From Sphaerisporangium perillae (GTDB taxonomy: Bacteria > Actinomycetota > Actinomycetes > Streptosporangiales > Streptosporangiaceae): a stretch of 64,000 bases of DNA. Below, in pieces: positions 15,238-24,676 of this stretch. Made by a program: the position numbers and the translations under genes. Position 1 is the first letter of the stretch. Every line of letters starts with the position of its first letter. The stretch is from positions 124,001-188,000 of the forward strand of contig NZ_JALLPO010000013.1 of assembly GCF_023276435.1 (NCBI RefSeq), in the 5' to 3' direction. The notes under the pieces were generated by a model. That model worked only from the letters and a program-made list of their open reading frames with translations. It was not told where the DNA came from and made no database searches.

Positions 15238-16038
15238 ATGTCCGTCGGCACCACTTCTCCGGAGATCCGCCTCTATGGCGGTGATGTGACGGAGGGGGTC
15301 GTGCGCGTGGGCGACACCGTGCGCCGGCCGATGAGACCGACGAGCCCCGCTGTGCATGCCTTGCTGCGCCATCTGGAATCGGTGGGGTTCGAGGGGGCGC
15401 CGCGCGTGTTCGGCGTCGATGAGCGAGGGCGAGAGATCCTGTCCTTCGTTCCGGGAGAGGCGGCGCTCCGTCCGCTCCGGCCGCACGCGGTGAGTGACGA
15501 GGCGCTCGTCGAGCTGGCCAAGCTGGTGCGCCGGTTCCATGACGCGGTCGAGGGGTTCGTGCCTCCGTCGGACGCCGTGTGGGCTGACGGATCCGAGGAA
15601 GACGCCCTGCCCGAGCAGGTGGGGCATTGCGACATAACCCCAGAAAACGTGATATTTCGCGACGGAAAGCCGTGGGCGCTGATCGACTTCGACATGGCAC
15701 GGCCGACGACCCGGCTGTTCGACGTGGCGACCACCCTCCGGCACTGGGCGCCGATCGCGGACCCCATCGATCGTGACCCGTTGCAGCACGGGCTGGACGT
15801 GGGCACGCGCCTGAGGCTGTTCTGCGACGCGTACGGCTTCTCGGCGCGCGACCGACGCCGGCTCCTGGAGGTGACCCGGCTCCGGTTCGACCGCTCCTAC
15901 CTGGCCATGCGATCGCGGGCCATGAGGGACGGCGGGGGCTGGGCTCGAATGTGGCAGGAAGGCGCGGGTGAGCGCATCCGCAGAGCGGCCGCCTGGCTGG
16001 ACGACCACTGGGAAGAGCTCGATGCCCACCTGCGCTAG
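15238..16038 (+). CDS. Aminoglycoside phosphotransferase-family kinase
   Basis: 266 residues. The APH-type catalytic loop is GHCDITPENVIF (Asp and Asn for catalysis and Mg) and the metal-binding segment is ALIDFDMA, followed by RLFDVATTLRHW. A reduced N-lobe precedes it (VRVGDTVRRP). The family phosphorylates small molecules such as antibiotics, choline or homoserine; the substrate here is unknown and resistance should not be assumed. ATG 15238 is preferred over an upstream in-frame ATG because of the -10 box close to it. cobD overlaps its end by 17 bases. Confidence 0.82.
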   Translation: MSVGTTSPEIRLYGGDVTEGVVRVGDTVRRPMRPTSPAVHALLRHLESVGFEGAPRVFGVDERGREILSFVPGEAALRPLRPHAVSDEALVELAKLVRRFHDAVEGFVPPSDAVWADGSEEDALPEQVGHCDITPENVIFRDGKPWALIDFDMARPTTRLFDVATTLRHWAPIADPIDRDPLQHGLDVGTRLRLFCDAYGFSARDRRRLLEVTRLRFDRSYLAMRSRAMRDGGGWARMWQEGAGERIRRAAAWLDDHWEELDAHLR

Positions 16039-17071
16039 GCCGCCGGCCTTGGTGACCCGAGTCTCACGTCCGTCCTCCCCGCTCGCCGCCTCGACCCCTC
16101 CTGTTTCGCGATCTCCGTGGAGCGCCAGGACCGTCGGGTTGCTGGCCGGGGTCGCCCTGGACGCCGTGTTCGCCGACCCGCGCAGCGGCGTCCATCCCGT
16201 CGCGGTGTTCGGCCGTGCCGCGGCGGCCGTGGAGCACCGCCTGTACGGGAAGGCGCGTGGCCCGGGCGTGGCACATGTGGGGGTGTGCGTCGGCTCGGTG
16301 ACGCTCCTCGGCGTGGCGGCCGAGCGCCTGACCCGGCGGAGGCCCGCAGCCCGCGCGGCGCTCACCGCGGCGGCCACCTGGGCGGTGCTCGGCGGCACCA
16401 CCCTGGCCCGCGAGGGTGCGTTCATGGCCGGCGCCCTGGAGTCGGGCGACCTGGCGGCCGCGCGCGCGAGGCTGCCGCATCTGTGCGGGCGGGACCCGTC
16501 CGGCCTGTCCACGGGCGAGCTGGCCCGGGCGACGGTCGAGTCGATCGCGGAGAACACCTCCGACGCCGTCGTGGCGCCGCTCGCGTGGGGTGCCGTGGCG
16601 GGCGTGCCCGGGCTGCTGGCCTACCGGGCGATCAACACGCTCGACGCGATGGTCGGACACCGATCGGAGCGCTATGAGAAGTTCGGCTGGGCCGCCGCCC
16701 GGCTGGACGACGTGGCCAACTACATCCCCGCCCGCGTCACCGGGGCGCTGGCATGCGTGCTGGCCCCGCTGGTGGGCGGATCTCCCCGCGAGGCGGCGAC
16801 CGTTCTGCGCAAGGACGGACGCCGGCATCCGAGCCCGAACTCCGGGCGGTGCGAGGCGGCGTTCGCCGGGGCGCTGGGCGTGCGGCTCGGCGGGCGCAAC
16901 GACTACGGCGGCCGGGTGGAGCACCGTCCCGAGCTGGGGGACGGCCGCAGGCCCGAGGTCGGCGACATCGCCAGGTCCGTACGGCTCGCGCGTGCGGTGA
17001 ACCTCGCGTCGGCCGGGCTCGCCGTCGCCTCGGCATGGGCCCTGCACGCGTGGCGCCGGCGCCGCCGGTGA
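16022..17071 (+). CDS. cobD: Adenosylcobinamide-phosphate synthase CobD/CbiB
   Basis: 349 residues from ATG 16022 (GGAAGAG 5 bases upstream); GTG 16052 is an alternative. Family segments: [21 protein letters not shown] at the start (read from L41), [45 protein letters not shown] and [14 protein letters not shown]. It is a multi-helix membrane protein that joins the aminopropanol arm to adenosylcobyric acid in cobalamin synthesis. cobQ, the preceding pathway step, follows with a GTGA overlap. I saw no cobalamin riboswitch upstream. Confidence 0.93.
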   Translation: MPTCARPPALVTRVSRPSSPLAASTPPVSRSPWSARTVGLLAGVALDAVFADPRSGVHPVAVFGRAAAAVEHRLYGKARGPGVAHVGVCVGSVTLLGVAAERLTRRRPAARAALTAAATWAVLGGTTLAREGAFMAGALESGDLAAARARLPHLCGRDPSGLSTGELARATVESIAENTSDAVVAPLAWGAVAGVPGLLAYRAINTLDAMVGHRSERYEKFGWAAARLDDVANYIPARVTGALACVLAPLVGGSPREAATVLRKDGRRHPSPNSGRCEAAFAGALGVRLGGRNDYGGRVEHRPELGDGRRPEVGDIARSVRLARAVNLASAGLAVASAWALHAWRRRRR

Positions 17072-18618
17072 GGCATGGTCGTACGGTGGTCAAAGGGACG
17101 TTGCTGGTGGCGGGTACGGCTTCGGACGCCGGCAAGAGCGTCGTCACGGCGGGAATCTGCCGGTGGCTGGCCCGCCGCGGCGTGCGCGTGGCGCCGTTCA
17201 AGGCGCAGAACATGTCGCTGAACTCCTTCGTGACCGCCGACGGCGCCGAGATCGGGCGGGCGCAGGTGGCCCAGGCGCAGGCGGCGGGCGTCGAGCCGAC
17301 GGCCGACATGAACCCCATCCTGCTCAAGCCCGGCAGTGACCGGCGCAGCCAGGTCGTGGTGCTGGGCAGGCCGCTCGCCGATGTGGACGCCATGGAGTAC
17401 GGCACGTACAGGGACCACCTCAGAACGGTCGCCCTGGAGTCGTTCAACCGGCTCCGCTCGTCGTACGACGTGGTGGTCTGCGAGGGTGCGGGCAGCCCGG
17501 CGGAGATCAACCTGCGCCGGGGCGACATCGCGAACATGGGGCTGGCACGTGCGGCCGACGTCCCGGTGGTCGTCGTCGGGGACATCGACCGGGGCGGCGT
17601 CTTCGCCTCGCTCTACGGGACCCTCGCCCTGCTCGACGCCGAAGATCAGGCGCTCATCAGCGGGTTCCTGATCAACAAGTTCCGAGGCGCGGCCGAGCTG
17701 CTCGAACCCGGGCTCGACATGCTGCGGCAGCTGACCGGACGCCCGGTGTACGGGGTGCTGCCCTGGCTCGACGGGCTCTGGATGGACCTGGAGGACTCCC
17801 TCGCGCTGGACGGCCGGCTCCCCACGATGGCGGCGGGGACGGGGACGGCCGGGGATCTTCGGTCGGGGACCTCGGAGGTCCTGCGGGTGGCGGTGGTCCG
17901 GTATCCGAGGATCTCCAACTTCACCGATGTCGACGCTCTCGCCGCCGAGCCCGGCGTGGTGGTCCGGTTCGTCACCTCGCCCGCCGAGATCGCCGAGCTC
18001 CACGAGGCGGACCTGGTGATCCTGCCCGGGTCGCGCGCCACGGTCGCCGACCTGGAATGGCTGCGCCGTACCGGCCTGGCCGCGGCGCTCCTCGCCCGAA
18101 GCGGGCCGATCCTCGGCGTCTGCGGCGGGTACCAGATGCTCGCCCGGTCCATCCGCGACGAGGTGGAGTCGGGCGCCGGGCTGGTGGAGGGCCTTGGCCT
18201 GCTGCCCGTGACCGTCGAGTTCGCCGCGGACAAGACCCTGTCCCGGCCGGTAGGCGAGGCGTACGGCTGCCGCGTCGCCGCCTACGAGATCCACCACGGC
18301 ATCGTGACGGTCATGGACGGCGCGGGCGCGGAGCCGTTCCTCGACGGTTGCCGGGCCGGCGCGGTGTGGGGGACCACCTGGCACGGCGCCCTGGAGAACG
18401 ACGACTTCCGCCGCGCCTTCCTCACCGACGTCGCCTCCACAGCGGGCCGTGACTTCGTCCCCACGCCGGGGATCTCGTTCGCGGCGCTCAGAGAGCGTCA
18501 TCTGGACGCGCTCGGTGATCTGATCGAGCAGTATGTGGATACCGACGCGCTGCTCGCGCTCGTGGAGAAGGGCGCGCCGGCCGGCCTGCTCACGCTGCCT
18601 CCCGGAGGAACACCATGA
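17068..18618 (+). CDS. cobQ: Cobyric acid synthase CobQ
   Basis: 516 residues from GTG 17068, which overlaps the cobD stop as GTGA; GTG 17086 is an alternative start. N-terminal dethiobiotin-synthetase-like ATPase domain with [14 protein letters not shown] (P-loop), [22 protein letters not shown] and [11 protein letters not shown]. The C-terminal class I-like amidotransferase has the nucleophile in [11 protein letters not shown] and a His in YEIHHG and TWHGALEN. It amidates cobyrinic acid side chains b, d, e and g with glutamine and ATP in the cytoplasm. Confidence 0.95.
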   Translation: MRHGRTVVKGTLLVAGTASDAGKSVVTAGICRWLARRGVRVAPFKAQNMSLNSFVTADGAEIGRAQVAQAQAAGVEPTADMNPILLKPGSDRRSQVVVLGRPLADVDAMEYGTYRDHLRTVALESFNRLRSSYDVVVCEGAGSPAEINLRRGDIANMGLARAADVPVVVVGDIDRGGVFASLYGTLALLDAEDQALISGFLINKFRGAAELLEPGLDMLRQLTGRPVYGVLPWLDGLWMDLEDSLALDGRLPTMAAGTGTAGDLRSGTSEVLRVAVVRYPRISNFTDVDALAAEPGVVVRFVTSPAEIAELHEADLVILPGSRATVADLEWLRRTGLAAALLARSGPILGVCGGYQMLARSIRDEVESGAGLVEGLGLLPVTVEFAADKTLSRPVGEAYGCRVAAYEIHHGIVTVMDGAGAEPFLDGCRAGAVWGTTWHGALENDDFRRAFLTDVASTAGRDFVPTPGISFAALRERHLDALGDLIEQYVDTDALLALVEKGAPAGLLTLPPGGTP

Positions 18619-18827
18619 GTGCGCTCGCGCTTCTGATCGTCGTCGCCGTCCTCGCCGTCGGCGCGGCGGTGCTGGTGGCGGTCATCGTGCTGGTCACGCG
18701 GGCACTGAGCCCGCGCAGGCCCGATCAGTCCGACCCCCGTGAGATCCTGCGGCTCCGGTACGCCGCGGGCGAGATCAGCGAGGATGAGTACCACCAGCGA
18801 ATGGCCGGCCTCCAGCGGCCCTGGTAG
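18615..18827 (+). CDS. Small SHOCT-domain membrane protein
   Basis: 70 residues: one N-terminal transmembrane helix ([19 protein letters not shown] region), a basic turn (SPRRPDQ) and a C-terminal SHOCT motif ([24 protein letters not shown]). The ATGA overlap with cobQ makes it translationally coupled, although a link to cobalamin is not obvious. SHOCT tails are thought to mediate oligomerisation. Confidence 0.8.
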   Translation: MSALALLIVVAVLAVGAAVLVAVIVLVTRALSPRRPDQSDPREILRLRYAAGEISEDEYHQRMAGLQRPW

Positions 18828-18828
18828 C

Positions 18829-18940
18829 GGCGGCTCGAACGCGTGCCCGTGGCGGCTTGAACGCGTGCCCGTGGCGGCTTGAACGCGTGTGCGCGTGGTG
18901 GCTCGAAGGCGTGCCCGTGGTGGCTCGAAGGCGTGTGCGA
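18829..18940. repeat. Five tandem copies of a 22-bp unit
   Basis: Unit GGCGGCTTGAACGCGTGCCC plus GT. Copies start at 18829, 18851, 18873 (24 bp), 18897 and 18919, with C/T, A/G and G/T changes. The array fills the gap between the SHOCT gene and the DCC gene and ends 10 bases before the latter's ATG. Confidence 0.85.
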
Positions 18941-18950
18941 GAATCGTCGG

Positions 18951-19307
18951 ATGCTGGTGTATGACGGCGACTGCGGGTTCTGCCGGCGGTGCGTGGAATT
19001 CGGGCGCCGGCATCTCCCTCTCATGCCGCGCGTGAGCGCCTGGCAGGAGCTCGACCTTGCCGATCATGGTCTGACCCTGGACGAGGTGACCCGGTCGGTG
19101 CAGCTGCTCGGCCCGCACGGGCTCCGCGCCTCGGGAGCGCGTGCCGTCGCCGTGCTGCTCGCGCTGCAACCCAGGCCGTGGTGGCGTGCGGCGGGCCTGG
19201 TCATGATGGCGCCCCCGGTGAGCTGGGCAGCCGAGGCGGTCTACCGCCTGATCGCCCGCTACCGCCACCGCCTCCCCGGCGGCACGGGCGCCTGCGCCAT
19301 CGGCTAG
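18951..19307 (+). CDS. DCC-family thiol-disulfide oxidoreductase (DUF393)
   Basis: 118 residues. YDGDCGFCRRCVEF near the start carries the DxxCxxC signature of the DCC family, a thioredoxin-like group, here with an extra Cys. The C-terminal AVYRLIARYRHRLPGGTGAC is typical, including the closing Cys. ATG 18951 follows the tandem repeat directly and has no clear ribosome site. Confidence 0.82.
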   Translation: MLVYDGDCGFCRRCVEFGRRHLPLMPRVSAWQELDLADHGLTLDEVTRSVQLLGPHGLRASGARAVAVLLALQPRPWWRAAGLVMMAPPVSWAAEAVYRLIARYRHRLPGGTGACAIG

Positions 19308-19574
19308 CCCCGGCGCCCCTTCGAACCTTCGCCGGTTCCCCACCGTACGGTGGCGCCGGCATCGCCGTACCCCGTCTCGCCGCCGCGGCGCCAGTCACCC
19401 GACCACCACACCGGGGCGGAAGGTGGTGGGGCGGTCGGATGGGTGTGCCCGGGGCGGGGGTGGGGTGGTAGAGCTTTTTTGGGGGTGGGTTGCCGGGTTC
19501 GGGAAGGGAACGGGGGCGCAAGTGTCCTGGTGTGCTCCTGTCGTGCCGGGCGCCGGGGCGTCAAGATTCGGTGC

Positions 19575-20480
19575 ATGACAGCAGTGGTGGAGACCGAGGG
19601 GCTGACGAAGTTCTACGGTAAGCGCCGGGGGCTCGAGGATCTGACCCTCGAGATCCATCCCGGTGAGGTGTTCGGGTACCTCGGCCCGAACGGTGCCGGG
19701 AAGACGACGACGATCCGGCTGCTCCTGGATGTGATCCGCCCCACGCGCGGCCTGGCCCGGGTGCTCGGCGCCGACCCGCGGGACGCGGCGATCCGCGGCA
19801 GGATCGGCTACCTGCCGGGTGAGCTGGCGCTGGAAGGCCGGGAGAAGGCGAGCGAGTACCTGGAGTTCCTGGCGGGGGTCAGGGGCGGCGTGGCCAAGGG
19901 GCGGATCGAGGCGCTCGCGGAGCGGCTGGAGGCGGACCTGTCCGTCAGGATGGGGCAGCTGTCCAAGGGCAACAAGCAGAAGGTCGGCCTCATCCAGGCG
20001 TTCATGCATGAGCCCGAGTTCCTGATCCTCGACGAGCCGACCAGCGGACTGGACCCGCTCGTGCAGCAGGAGTTCCTGGCGATGGTCCGTGAGGTCCGTA
20101 CGGCGGGCCGGACGGTGCTGATGTCGTCGCACGTGCTGGCCGAGGTGGAGCATGTCTCCGACCGGGTGGGCATCGTGCGGCGGGGGCGGCTGGTCGCGGT
20201 GGAGGACATCGCGGCGCTGCGCGAGAAGGCGGTGCGCAAGGTGGAGCTGCACTTCGACGCGCCGGTCCCCGAGGAGGCGTTCCGTGACCTGCCGGGGGTG
20301 CGCGAGCTGAAGGTGGAGGGCGCGAGCCTGCGCTGTACGATCGACGGCCGCCCGGACGCGCTCATCAAGGCGGCGGCGCGCTTCACGGTCGTCCACATGG
20401 TCTCCGCGGAGCCCGACCTGGAGGAGATCTTCCTCACCTACTACAGCGAGGATGTGCACCATGCCCCTGTTGGTGCGTAA
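19575..20480 (+). CDS. ABC transporter ATP-binding protein
   Basis: 301 residues from ATG 19575; the open frame upstream is GC-rich non-coding sequence. Walker A is GPNGAGKTT, the signature is LSKGNKQKVGL, Walker B is FLILDEPTSGLDP and the switch His is in MSSHVLAEVEHV. A C-terminal ~75-residue extension follows. This is the DrrA/CcmA-type ATPase that pairs with a one-piece permease for export. It overlaps the permease gene by 20 bases. Confidence 0.92.
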   Translation: MTAVVETEGLTKFYGKRRGLEDLTLEIHPGEVFGYLGPNGAGKTTTIRLLLDVIRPTRGLARVLGADPRDAAIRGRIGYLPGELALEGREKASEYLEFLAGVRGGVAKGRIEALAERLEADLSVRMGQLSKGNKQKVGLIQAFMHEPEFLILDEPTSGLDPLVQQEFLAMVREVRTAGRTVLMSSHVLAEVEHVSDRVGIVRRGRLVAVEDIAALREKAVRKVELHFDAPVPEEAFRDLPGVRELKVEGASLRCTIDGRPDALIKAAARFTVVHMVSAEPDLEEIFLTYYSEDVHHAPVGA

Positions 20481-21261
20481 GACGCTGCGCGACTACCGGC
20501 GCGCGCTCATCGGCTGGACCATCGGCATCTGCCTCTTTAGCGGGATGTACACCTCTTTCTTCCCGCAAATGCGGGAAAACCCCGACTTCTACAGCCAGGC
20601 GGCGCTCGCCAAGTACCCCGACGGCGTTCGCAAGCTCATGGGCGGCCTGGAGAACATCACCAGCGGCACCGGGTTCCTCCAGGCGGTCGTCTACCAGCTC
20701 TTCGTGCCCCTCCTGTTCACCATGTGCGCCGTGGTCCTGGCCAACAGGGCCCTCGCGGCGCCCGAGGAGTCCGGGACGCTGGAGCTGACCCTCACGCTGC
20801 CGGTCGACCGCAAGCGGCTGGTCCTGGAGCGCTTCGCGGGCCTGGCCGTCGCGCTCCTCGTGGTCGCGGTGGTCTCGCTCGCCGTGCTGGCCATCCTCGG
20901 CTCGGCGGTGGGTCTCGACGTCTCCTTCGACAGGATCCTCGCCGCGCATACCGGCCTGTACCTGCTCGTCCTGCTCTTCGGTACCCTCGCGCTGGCCGTG
21001 GGGGCGGCGACCGGCAAGAAGGCCCTGGCCATGTCGGTCGCCGGCGCGTACGCGGTCGTCGGGTACGTGGTCAACGCGCTGTCCGCCGACGTCGAGGTGA
21101 TGAAATGGCTGAACGTGTTCTCGCCGTTCCATTACTACAGTGAGGGAAACCCGCTGGTCAACGGCTTCCCGATCGGGGACTACCTGGTGTTGCTGGCCGC
21201 GACGGCCGTGCTGACCCTGACCGCCGTCCTCTCCTTCGACCGGCGCGATGTAGGAGTGTGA
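20461..21261 (+). CDS. ABC transporter permease (ABC-2 type)
   Basis: 266 residues with about six hydrophobic helices: one near 20-40, then after a periplasmic loop (YPDGVRKLMGGLENI) helices around 85-105, 125-150, 155-185, 195-215 and 240-258. It forms the membrane part of an exporter with the preceding ATPase. Substrate unknown; the following PucR-type regulator overlaps its stop and may control it. Confidence 0.85.
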   Translation: MPLLVRKTLRDYRRALIGWTIGICLFSGMYTSFFPQMRENPDFYSQAALAKYPDGVRKLMGGLENITSGTGFLQAVVYQLFVPLLFTMCAVVLANRALAAPEESGTLELTLTLPVDRKRLVLERFAGLAVALLVVAVVSLAVLAILGSAVGLDVSFDRILAAHTGLYLLVLLFGTLALAVGAATGKKALAMSVAGAYAVVGYVVNALSADVEVMKWLNVFSPFHYYSEGNPLVNGFPIGDYLVLLAATAVLTLTAVLSFDRRDVGV

Positions 21262-22331
21262 TGGACGTTCTCGCTCAGGTGAGCGAGGCCACCGGGGTGC
21301 CCGCCGACCTGCTCGGCGGGTACCTTCCGGTGCTGACCGCCGCCTCGTCCACGGGCCGCTTACCCGGCCGGGACGTCGTCGAGGAGCTGCGCGCGCTCGG
21401 GACGGCTGCCGCCGAACGTGGTGTGCCGATGCGCTCCCTCGCCGACGCGTGCCTGCTCGCCTCCGAGCTGACCTCCCGCCCCGCCGAGGCGACCGTCCTC
21501 GGTGCCGTGCGGCGGGCGCTGGGGGCCTATTTCGAGGGGTACGAGGAGGCACAGCTGCGGGCGCTCCGGCACGAGGACCAGGCGCGGCGGGAGTTCATCG
21601 GCGATCTGCTGCAGGGACGCGCGGACCGGCTGGCCGAGCGTGCCGAGCATTTCGGGCTGCGGCTGGCCGAGGCGTACGTCGTCGCGGTGGCGCGGGACAC
21701 CAAGCCGATCAGCGAGGGCGACCCGATCGTCCGGCGCATCGAGCAGGCTCTCATCGCCCGGTTCGGCTCGCACAACATCCTGATCGCGGCCCGCGACGGC
21801 CTGCTGGTCTGCGTCGCGCCCGGCACCCTGACCGCGGCCACCGGAGAGTTCACCCACCACGTGCGCGGCAACCTCGACCCGGGCTGGCGGGTGGGCGTCG
21901 GCCGCCCGCATCGCGGGCCGGGAGGCGTGGTGACCTCCTTTCGCGAGGCGAGTGACGCCATCGGGCTGGGCGAGCGGCTGGGGCTGCGGCCGCAGGTGCT
22001 CAAAGCCTCGGACCTGCTGGTCTTCCCGGTGCTGCTGCGTGACAGGGAGGCGATAGAGGATCTCGTCGCCACGGTGCTCAGCCCTTTGCTGGACGCGCGG
22101 GGCGGCCCCGAACCTCTGCTCTCGACCCTGGAGGCGGTGTTCGGCGCGCAGGGCAACCAGACGGCCGCGGCGCGCAAGCTCGGGATCAGCACCCGGGCGG
22201 TCACCTACCGGCTGGAGCGGATCCGCCGGCTCACCGGCTTCTCGCCCGACGATCCGACCCAGCGCTTCACGCTGGAGACCGCCGTCCTCGGCGCCCGCCT
22301 GCTCGGCTGGCCCGCCGACCCCGCTCCCTGA
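21261..22331 (+). CDS. PucR-family transcriptional regulator
   Basis: 356 residues. The C-terminal HTH_30 is clear: TLEAVFGAQGNQTAAARKLGISTRAVTYRLERI, shown here by its core NQTAAARKLGISTRAVTYRL. A central CdaR GGDEF-like region (about 125-240: AYVVAVARD, HHVRGNLDPGWRVGVGRP) precedes it. ATG 21261 shares a base with the permease stop and has GGAG 4 bases upstream; GTG 21258 is possible. Members sense metabolites; co-transcription suggests it regulates the exporter. Confidence 0.88.
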   Translation: MDVLAQVSEATGVPADLLGGYLPVLTAASSTGRLPGRDVVEELRALGTAAAERGVPMRSLADACLLASELTSRPAEATVLGAVRRALGAYFEGYEEAQLRALRHEDQARREFIGDLLQGRADRLAERAEHFGLRLAEAYVVAVARDTKPISEGDPIVRRIEQALIARFGSHNILIAARDGLLVCVAPGTLTAATGEFTHHVRGNLDPGWRVGVGRPHRGPGGVVTSFREASDAIGLGERLGLRPQVLKASDLLVFPVLLRDREAIEDLVATVLSPLLDARGGPEPLLSTLEAVFGAQGNQTAAARKLGISTRAVTYRLERIRRLTGFSPDDPTQRFTLETAVLGARLLGWPADPAP

Positions 22332-22453
22332 ACGCGCCGGCCCGCGACCTCCGTGGGTGCTTCGGTCCCGGCCGAGAAGAGGGCGAGAAGATGTGATGTA
22401 CCGGCTTGATAAGCCCTGTCCCCTTATGGGAATGGTGCCCTACTATACGGAGC

Positions 22454-23233
22454 GTGATCACCCCCCCTCAGCTGATCCGCAAGTCGATTGGGATCCTCCT
22501 GGGGTTAGGCGGCCTGACCTGCTGCCTGACCATGTTGTTCCTGACCTCGCGCCAGCTCATGAGCATCGGCGGAAGCTGTGCCTCCGGTGGGCCGTACGTC
22601 GTCGCCACCCCGTGCCCGGACGGCGCGTGGCTCATACCGGTCTCGATCGTCGGCGGCGTGGTGGCGCTGGGCGTCTACGCCGTCAGCGTCCTGCCGGTGG
22701 GGCCGCGCTGGGCGCCGCTCGCCTGGCCCGCGCTGTTCCTCAGCCTCGGCTGGAACTTCCTCCAGGGCGCCCTCTCGGGGCCCGAGGTCGAGTGGGGGTT
22801 CATGGTCTGCGCGATCGTCTTCGGGCTGATGGGCGGGCTGCCGCTGCTCGCCCTGTTCGGTAAGGACGCGCGGCGCGCCGTCTTCTGGGGGAGGTCGCCG
22901 CGGCCCGCAACGCCGTCCCCGGCGCGGGCGACAGGCCCGGGACACCTACGGTGGACGACCTCGGTGGTGCTGCCCGGCGAGAACGACGCCCCGCGCGGCG
23001 CGCCCTCCTGGGAGGCGTCACCCCAGGACGCGCCACCTCGGGACGCTCCGCCGCGCGACACCTACGGCGGTCCGCGGTCGCGCTTCGTCGGCCTGACCCC
23101 GGTGGACGCTCCGGCCGGCGCCGATGACCTGGTCGACCGGCTCGAGCGGTTGGCCGCGCTCCACGCGGCCGGCAGGCTCGACGACGCCGAGTACGCCGCG
23201 GCCAAGGCCCGCCTGCTCAACGGCTCCCATTGA
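22454..23233 (+). CDS. Membrane protein with C-terminal SHOCT motif
   Basis: 259 residues from GTG 22454. Four transmembrane helices (about 10-30, 60-85, 92-110, 115-135), then a long Pro/Arg/Asp-rich cytoplasmic linker with repeated DAPPRD, and a SHOCT motif at the end (LVDRLERLAALHAAGRLDDAEYAAAKARLL). No catalytic motif. A TACTAT hexamer 7 bases upstream of the GTG suggests a possible leaderless mRNA. Confidence 0.7.
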   Translation: MITPPQLIRKSIGILLGLGGLTCCLTMLFLTSRQLMSIGGSCASGGPYVVATPCPDGAWLIPVSIVGGVVALGVYAVSVLPVGPRWAPLAWPALFLSLGWNFLQGALSGPEVEWGFMVCAIVFGLMGGLPLLALFGKDARRAVFWGRSPRPATPSPARATGPGHLRWTTSVVLPGENDAPRGAPSWEASPQDAPPRDAPPRDTYGGPRSRFVGLTPVDAPAGADDLVDRLERLAALHAAGRLDDAEYAAAKARLLNGSH

Positions 23234-23253
23234 CGGCCGCGGAAGGGGACACC

Positions 23254-23367
23254 ATGAAGAACGAGACGGCGCTACGCGCCTGGGCGATCGCGCTGCACGT
23301 GATCGCGATCGCCGGAGGCATCTACCTGGCGGTCCTGATCGTCGGCCTGGTCACGTCCGGCGGGTGA
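23254..23367 (+). CDS. 37-residue single-helix membrane protein
   Basis: ATG 23254 follows GGAAGGGGA with good spacing. The product has a short charged N-terminus (MKNETALRAW) and one helix (AIALHVIAIAGGIYLAVLIV), and ends GLVTSGG. The strong ribosome site and the clean helix support it as a real small gene, probably co-transcribed with the SHOCT protein 20 bases upstream. Confidence 0.6.
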   Translation: MKNETALRAWAIALHVIAIAGGIYLAVLIVGLVTSGG

Positions 23368-23429
23368 CCGCGGCGCCGAGTGCGGGCATCGGATCGGGTG
23401 ACCGCGGCGCCGAGTGCGGGCATCGGATC
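23362..23429. repeat. Two perfect copies of a 34-bp repeat
   Basis: Period 34: copies begin GGGTGACCGCGGCGCC at 23362 and 23396. The first copy includes the stop codon of the 37-residue gene, so the second arose by duplication of the gene end. Confidence 0.85.
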
Positions 23430-23475
23430 GGGCGGACGTGGAGCCGGGACCGGGTCGAAGGCGGGGGTCGCCCCG

Positions 23476-24438
23476 CTAGGGGATCAGCAGAAGTTTGCCG
23501 GTCGTCCGGCGGCCTTCGAGGTCGTCGTGCGCCCTCTTGGCGTCGGCCAGCGGGTAGCGGGCGGAGATGTGCACCTTGAGGGCCCCGGAGGCCACCCAGC
23601 CGAGCACCTCATCGGCCCGTTCCAGCAGCTCCTCGCGGGTGGCGGTGTAGTGGGCCAGCGTGGGCCTGGTCACGTACAGCGAGCCGGCCGGGTTCAGCCG
23701 CTGCAGGTCGAACGGCGGCACCGGCCCGCTCGACGCGCCGTACAGGGCCAGCAGGCCGCGCCGGCGCAGCGAGGCGAGGCTCCCCTCGAAGGTGCTCGCC
23801 CCGACGCCGTCGTACACGACGTGGACGCCTTGGCCGCCGGTCAGCTCGCGCACCGCCTCGGCGAAGCCCTCGTAGCGCATCACGTCGTCGGCCCCGGCGT
23901 CCCGCGCCAGCTTCTCCTTCTCCTCGGTCGAGACCGTGCCGATCACCCGGCCGCCGCGGAGCTTGATCATCTGGGTGAGCAGGAGCCCCATCCCGCCCGC
24001 CGCCGCGTGGACGAGCGTGTCGTCGCCGCTCTTCACCGCGTACGTCGAGTGGGTCAGGTAGTGGGCGGTGAGGCCCTGGAGGAGCACGGCCGCCGCCTGC
24101 TCGAAGTCCAGCCCTTCCGGCAGCGGGATCGTTCTCGCCGCCGGTACGACGGCCTTCTCCGCGTAGGCGCCCAGCACTCCGTGCCAGCCCACCCGGTCGC
24201 CGGGCGCGACGTCGGTCACGTTCGCCCCGACGGCCGCGACGGTGCCCACGCCCTCCGAACCGGGGACGAACGGCGTCGGGACGGAGTAGCGCCCCTCGCG
24301 GTGGTAGACGTCGATGAAGTTCACCCCGATCGCCTTGACGTCGACCAGCACGTCATCGGGCCCGGGCACGGGATCGGGCACCTCGGTGTAGGTGAGCGCG
24401 GAGGACCCTCCGGGGTCGGCGACGACGATGGCATGCAT
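23476..24438 (-). CDS. NADPH:quinone reductase, zinc-free MDR (zeta-crystallin) family
   Basis: 320 residues from ATG 24438 with GGAG 8 bases upstream. Family segments: VKAIGVNFIDVYHREGRY, PFVPGSEGVGTV, the AAAVLLQGLTAHYL helix, the nucleotide-binding HAAAGGMGLLLTQ, and VVYDGVGASTFEGSL. It lacks the structural zinc cysteines, as usual for quinone oxidoreductase-like MDR enzymes. It is divergent from the GH1-LacI gene. Confidence 0.92.
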   Translation of the reverse strand: MHAIVVADPGGSSALTYTEVPDPVPGPDDVLVDVKAIGVNFIDVYHREGRYSVPTPFVPGSEGVGTVAAVGANVTDVAPGDRVGWHGVLGAYAEKAVVPAARTIPLPEGLDFEQAAAVLLQGLTAHYLTHSTYAVKSGDDTLVHAAAGGMGLLLTQMIKLRGGRVIGTVSTEEKEKLARDAGADDVMRYEGFAEAVRELTGGQGVHVVYDGVGASTFEGSLASLRRRGLLALYGASSGPVPPFDLQRLNPAGSLYVTRPTLAHYTATREELLERADEVLGWVASGALKVHISARYPLADAKRAHDDLEGRRTTGKLLLIP

Positions 24439-24676
24439 GGCCTGAACTCCTTCATGGTCGAACGGTGCCTCGCCGGTGCCCAACCTCCGGCGGCTCACTC
24501 CTTGTTCCCGGCTTGTTCTCGGCATCCCTGACGTATCAGGCATCTCGGGCGTTTCCCGCCGATTTTGACGTGCGCTCGCTGATCGGGACGGCGAGAATGG
24601 CTCTGCCGCTGTTCCCTCACATTGTGGCCGCAGCCGACCGGCCTCCGGCACAACGGCAGACAGGAGTCGTCGAACG

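Noticed and set aside
15900-16022. Cobalamin riboswitch before cobD
   Set aside because: cobD overlaps the end of the phosphotransferase gene, leaving no leader, and no B12-box-like sequence was seen.
16753-17067. N-terminal extension of CobQ by about 105 residues
   Set aside because: It lies inside cobD in another frame; the P-loop begins right after the GTG at 17068/17086.
16903-18501. 532-residue open frame antisense to cobQ
   Set aside because: Shadow; cobQ motifs are complete on the plus strand.
24439-24676. CebR-type operator (TGGGAGCGCTCCCA) upstream of the GH1-LacI gene
   Set aside because: No such palindrome is present; only short GC-rich partial matches.
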